From Lactifluus volemus (lineage: Eukaryota > Basidiomycota > Agaricomycetes > Russulales > Russulaceae), in contig WTXI01000006.1 in the NCBI GenBank assembly GCA_022376515.1, positions 1,116,001 through 1,180,000 of the forward strand: a stretch of DNA of 64,000 nt, in the 5' to 3' direction. Positions 59,200 to 64,000 of the stretch are shown here, one piece after another. The translations under genes were made by a program, and so were the position numbers. Position 1 is the stretch's first letter, and every line of letters begins with the position of its first letter. The notes beneath the pieces were generated by a model. That model was not told where the DNA came from and ran no database searches. It worked only from the letters and a program-made list of their open reading frames with translations.

Positions 59200-62100
59200 C
59201 TAAAACCATGTCCGTGGAAAATGGTCATGGAAGACCAAAACGCCCTCTTGGAAAACTGCATCAACCGCACCGCCATCGGTACTATGTGTCGATGAAACAA
59301 GATTTGTGAGGTCTTCCCCATTGCCATACGCGGCAATCAAAAGACCCGCATCACGTACAGCACGAACGAGCGACGGTACCTTGACCTGATGTGACATTAG
59401 CAAAGTAACGATAAAGGCTCCATCAGGTAATGAAAAGACATGCCAAGAGGTAGGTATCCAAAAAAACGCCGAGAAGATTATTGTTCTTCGAGAACTCGAC
59501 CGCCGCGCTGATACTCGTTAGACGCGAGTCATGTGATGCCTCATTAATGTGTATTGCTGCCGTAGTGCTCGGGGGACTCGCCCCAACTTTGCCGCAAGAT
59601 GACGCGAATAAGACTGGATCTGGAAAACAAAAAGAGAAGAACACAAACAAACGGGAAATGAATGAATGAGAAAAAAAAACAAATGAAAATGAAATAGAGC
59701 AAATCAGTAAAAAGTTTTTTTTTTTTCACTTTTGTGAAAACGCACAGTTCGGTTGCTTCCAGTTCACGGCGGCGCACGCATCCGGGGAAGAGGAAGTAAA
59801 TATGATTTGGCGGCGTACGCCGTGCCCTTCTGGCGCTGGTGCCGAGGCGTGGTAGACGGTCCTCAATATCGAGTCGATGAATGCGTTGAGTGGTAGCCGA
59901 TGCCGGAACGGAGCGCAGTCCCTGGAGTCCCTGGAATCAGAGTCCCTGGCGGGTGAACTCGTGATCGGATATGCCAATTCGAGGCAGAGACCCATTGACG
60001 CCGGGACGGTCTGGTTTGTGCGTGTGGGGTGGGTGTTTTTTTCATGTGGTGTTATATAAAGTTCAATAAAATAAATTCATCCCAACCAGGATCAGGACCA
60101 GGACCAGGACCATATGGGTTTGTTGTGATAAATCAGCCGTTAGCGCGATTTGTCCCAATTGCAGCATAACTCATTAATATAACACGGCACATAACTTACT
60201 TTGAGGAGGTTCTCGAGAGAGACCATCGATCTGCGGATAAGGCTATGCCATTCTGATGGCGTCACGTTATTCTTGCTGTTGCTGTTGTTGTTGTTATTGC
60301 TGGGGACACGCAATTCTCTGCCCTTCCGCCTAGCCAGGGCTTCGAACTGCGCGACGGTGACATCTGCTACCCAGAGATCAAAGTTTTGTTCGGGTAACAG
60401 CCACTCCCCGAAGACTACGGGTTGTAAATCTTGCGTGACCTGAACTGTGAGGTAAACGTAACTGCCCGTGATGGACGAAATAGTAATGGGTTGTGCGTGT
60501 GATGATACAGGAATCGGAGATCCGGTGGGAGACCCCAGTTGGGCCGAACCTAACTGTCGGGTACGCGATAATCGGGGTGTAGATGTCTTTGCGGCTGGCG
60601 CAGGCGCGGTGTTAGGTACAGCTAGGGATTTCCAATACGTTTCGACAGCCCCTCCGATCTCGAGCGTCACTCCATCGAATGGTGTGATGATGTTAATTTC
60701 AAAAGAAACCTACGAGGGAAACGAATTGAGTGACCGAAATGGAAAAACGAGCCATGAAAGGATTACTTCTCCGATAACGTGTAGTCGATGGTCTAGAATA
60801 GGCAGCGTGAAGGCTTTCGTAAGATGGGCGCTAGCAAACATTGAAGGGAGGGCTACGGCACGGCCAATTGTTTTTGTTCCGAAATTTGGGTACAGAGAAA
60901 ATTCTAGCGAGAGTTGTTCCAAACTGGGCGTTTGGAGCGTCAGGACATGAACTTCGTCGGACGACGGAAGGGGAATAGTGTGAGGCGCAGACGTAGCGGA
61001 AGGTGAAGAGGTCATAACGAGTTTGAGAATAGGGGACGAGAGCCTGATCGCATCCACGGCGCTGAGTTCATGAATCGTGGGTGTAGCCGTACTGGGTCAG
61101 ATTGGTGCGCAGCAGTAGGGTCATCGTGTTTCGATTCCGCGTTTCCGATGGTAACCTGAATCAGGCATTGTTTATCCAGGTAGTTGTGGCCATAGACGCG
61201 GTGAGGCATCATAGGTGGAGGCAATGACAAAGAGGGGATAAGTCAATATCCGGCTCGATCGTCCGAAAGGCGGTAGATCCGGTTGAACGTTCTGAAGGGC
61301 TACGTGGGCTACGAGCAGGGTCGAGTTTCACAATTTTGGGCCGCGACGATTGCAGAAGAAGGGATACACATCCCTGATGGCCGTACCAAGCAGCATAGTG
61401 CAGGGCATTATTACCGTGCTCGTCAGTGGCATCTGTCCGGCTGCTAGCTTCTAACAGCACTCGAACGCAGCCCTCATGTCCAAAGCGAGCTGCGTGGAAG
61501 ATGGGCGTCCAATCGTTATATTTGTCCGGGACATCCCACCCATCGTACGGTACGAGAAGCCGACATACGTCTGTGTGGCCCTGTCGCGCGGCAAAGTGGA
61601 TGGGGTATTCCCCATTACTACTGGGTAGACTTAAAGCGCCATGCTCGAGCAACAGCAAAACGACATCCAAATGGCCCGCCAGACTAGCAAGTGCAAGTGG
61701 GTTGAGATCCCCGTCAGGCTGACTCGGCTGTGCTGGGACCCCTCCTTCCTCAAGTAAAACGCGAACGCAGTCGACGGAGCCCTTGAGGGTGGCGTATACC
61801 AGAGGACTGTAGTTTTCCATGTCACGAACATAGGGTGAGACGTTGACCTGAAGAAGCCGTCTGCATACGTCCACATGGCCGTGCATCGCCGCGTAGTGAA
61901 AGGCCGATCGACCGTAGACGTCAACGTCGTCTGGTTTGACGCCGCGGTCAAGGCATAGATCAACGAGACGTAAGGCACCAGCGACAGCTGCCTCGTGAAG
62001 ACAAGTCCGACCATTGATATCGTCAACGAACTTGTAATCAAAAGCGGTGGAGGTATTCAATATGATGTCCGCAAGTCGCGGCGGCGCGTCGACGACCGCT

Positions 62101-63243
62101 CTCCAAAGGATGCGAGTGATATTTCCTTTTCCCCAGCGTTGTTGGCCAAGCGTATCTGAATATACCACGAGGCTTGGATAGAATCTTCGTCCTCGCTGAG
62201 TACAGCTTTCGTAAGGTTTTTCTCCAAGTCGCGAAATAGGCCCATTTGTATATTCCCCTCAATGCTGATTTGTCGGTTGAGGATGAGATCGCTGACGTCT
62301 CCCCCTTCGAGTTCGAGTCCTACAGAGACGTCTGTAATATCCACCAGGCATGCCGCCACGATGTCCGATAGCTCAGAAATGAGCTAGAACCGATGAGGTC
62401 ACGAGCGTGAAGAGTTCGATAGGTGGGCAATCACACACCTGGCGATTGAACACGGGCTGGATGTCAACCTGGCGAGCAAGATATAGTTCTTTTGTGGTGG
62501 ACTTTGAGCGTTTGTCCCACTTTTTGAGGATCTTTCGAAAGCCCGTCGCGTTGATCTCGACAAAGTGCTAGTATGCGGGGGTAAGCATGGGTACAAAGTT
62601 GTGTTGACTGAGCAGCACCTGAAGCTTGGAAAGATCCCGTTCGAGGAGGTGAAAGCCCTCCTCGACGGCCTTCCATTCTACGGAGTTCTGTGTGGTATCG
62701 TCTAGGCTATCACGGGGAGCCCTCGAAGCAGCGGCGCGACGCTTTGAGAGGAGGGTCTCGAGACGGAGTTTGAGCTCTGCCTCTTTTCGGAGGTAGAATG
62801 CGTTTATCTATACAAGGGGGCGTCTATCTGTGGACAATGCCGGGACCGGGAGGAATCGAACGGGCGCTACCTTCTCGAGCTCACGCTCTAGCTTGAAAAA
62901 GAATGCGGCCTTGTGGGCTTGAAAGTCTGGTCCACGGTCGTCATCTTGACCTGTAGGAATGAGGGAAGGCTCATTTATCTGGCTGACAATGTCAACCGCA
63001 GTGTGGGCCCCAGAGATGGGAATGGGGGAGGCAGAATGACCCGGACGGATGCCGAGGGCGAGAGCAGCTGCTTCTGAGGCAGGGCGCTTCGCGCAAGGGA
63101 CGAGACGATTTTCTTGAGAAATTTGTAGTCAAGATAGTACTGGGACCAGCCGGGAATGACTTCGGCTTGAAGCTGTTTCCCAAACTGAAAAAAGGGAATT
63201 ACCGTTACCGAGGAATATTGATCAAGAAAGAACGGACCTTCAT
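59200..63243 (-). CDS. PHO81: PHO81-type SPX-ankyrin-GDPD phosphate sensor
   Basis: Regulator of the phosphate-starvation (PHO) pathway; yeast Pho81 inhibits the Pho80-Pho85 kinase. The start at 63243 codes only 'MK' before an intron and then 'FGKQLQAEVIPGWSQYYLDY', the SPX N-terminus. Further SPX helices lie between 62.4 and 63.0 kb. Ankyrin repeats follow (61209-62168), for example 'NGRTCLHEAAVAGALRLVDL', 'YGRSAFHYAAMHGHVDVCRR' and 'HGNNALHYAAWYGHQGCVSL'. The C-terminal GDPD-like part has 'LTVQVTQDLQPVVFGEWLLP', 'AFIDSILRTVYHAS' and 'VKVPSLVRAVRDAGLLIAAY', ending 'EGVLVFHDHFPRTWF' at 59200. The usual GDPD catalytic residues are not clear, as in other Pho81 proteins. A frame change near 61238 fits one missing base. 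Confidence 0.9.
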
Positions 63244-63590
63244 TGTAAATGGGAGACGATGATGGGAGTAGTAGTAAAACAGTAAGGAGGGCGAGCTCAA
63301 GGGAAGAAAAAAAAGAAAAAGTCATGAATATGGCGGGCTAAAGTGGTGACCGAAAATGGCCCTTTCGAACTAATCTCCTATTGGATGTTCTCGAAAAACA
63401 GACAGCGTTCAAGTTAGAGTGCAACTCCCGCAGGAAGCCACGCCTATCGATCCATCAAGCGATACGGGACGAACGTGCGTCACTTCGCCTGACCACGGAG
63501 ACGCCACAAACGCCGTGATGTCGCCACCATTTGTCAATTTAGCCCTTCACTGGCTTTTACTCAAATTCCTATACAACACACACGACACAC

Positions 63591-64000
63591 TCATACAAGT
63601 ACCTTCCGTAGGTCCCACGTACGTGCCGGTAGAAGCGTGACAGGACATGCCCCATGATTCTCTACGTGGCTGAACGCACACCTGTAGCAAAATACATACC
63701 CAGAAGGAAGTGCTGTCGCGTTCACAATCGTAGACCGGCACAGTGGACATTGTCCATATTTTGTTGGGTCAACGGGTATACCCTTTGGATGGGGCCGGAG
63801 TAAGCGAGGGGGAGGGATGGCGGGGCCCAGTGGCGACGTCGAAAGGGCCCGAGCCGGAGATGATGGGGAGTACCACCACTCGAGAAACTTGATGAAAAAT
63901 ATGGCTGTTGGTAGCAGCAACTTGAGTGAGTCGAGAACAAGTCGAGGTGAAGCTAAAATGAGGCGCCGCAAGATAGCTATCAGGCCGCCACTTTTATCAA
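63591..64000 (-). CDS. PEX12: Peroxin-12 C-terminus (RING), N-terminus outside window
   Basis: One of three RING peroxins that ubiquitinate the import receptor Pex5 at the peroxisome membrane. The 5' part lies beyond base 64000. Visible are the last membrane segment ('LKLLLPTAIFFIKFLEWWYS'), a Pro-rich linker and the RING domain: 'YGQCPLCRSTIVNATALPSG', 'YVFCYRCAFSHVENHGACPV', 'TLLPARTWDLRKVLV', with the stop at 63591. The cysteine pattern is the incomplete RING typical of Pex12. The start of the visible frame (Met 63971) is internal. Confidence 0.9.
   Translation of the reverse strand, partial: DKSGGLIAILRRLILASPRLVLDSLKLLLPTAIFFIKFLEWWYSPSSPARALSTSPLGPAIPPPRLLRPHPKGIPVDPTKYGQCPLCRSTIVNATALPSGYVFCYRCAFSHVENHGACPVTLLPARTWDLRKVLV

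Overview
This is nuclear DNA of a filamentous basidiomycete, most likely an Agaricomycete. Genes are densely packed on both strands and broken by many introns of about 47-60 bases with GT..AG ends. Coding exons are GC-rich, and the protein families are eukaryotic housekeeping and fungal regulatory ones. There are no operons, ribosome binding sites or CRISPR arrays, and I found no tRNA or rRNA gene. Gene spans below run from start to stop codon with introns included. Exon joins were deduced by eye from splice consensus and family motifs.

Layout. 1-24 kb is a compact housekeeping block: SSK1-type response regulator (+, cut by the window edge), KDM3-like JmjC protein (+), an MDR-domain protein with a long disordered N-terminus (+), nucleolar GTPase NUG1 (-), a Tra2-like SR protein (-) divergent from ribosomal protein eL18 (+), MBOAT lysophospholipid acyltransferase (-), a membrane protein (-), proteasome alpha-2 (-), 1-Cys peroxiredoxin (-) and SSU72 CTD phosphatase (-). 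24-31 kb is looser: a kinase-like gene that looks decayed (+), a four-helix membrane protein (-) and about 2 kb with no supportable gene. 31-37 kb returns to conserved genes: a membrane protein (-), a WDR89-like WD40 protein (+), mitochondrial tRNA-modification GTPase MSS1 (-) and calcineurin B (+). 37-45.5 kb is an accessory island. It holds a possible NLR remnant, two strong inverted repeats (arms about 53 and 113 bases), a decayed second copy of calcineurin B with its 3' flank, unidentified open frames and one proline-rich protein gene. 45.5-64 kb is conserved again: an NCBP3-like protein (-) divergent from THO2 (+), GTP cyclohydrolase I (-) divergent from an ABC protein (+), PHO81 (-) and the C-terminal end of PEX12 (-, cut by the window edge).

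Shared themes. Several genes act in mRNA synthesis, processing and export: SSU72 (CTD dephosphorylation), the Tra2-like protein (splicing), the NCBP3-like protein (cap/export) and THO2 (export). Others serve ribosome assembly (NUG1, eL18), stress and nutrient signalling (SSK1, calcineurin B, PHO81) and organelle function (MSS1, PEX12). These are ordinary neighbours, not a functional cluster. I do not see a new multi-gene system.

The most useful observation is that at least eleven conserved genes or exons are interrupted by single-base losses, many in short homopolymers. They include essential genes such as eL18, calcineurin B and THO2. The pattern points to consensus errors in the sequence rather than widespread gene death. 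The most unusual biology is the 37-42 kb island with its foldback repeats and calcineurin B duplication.
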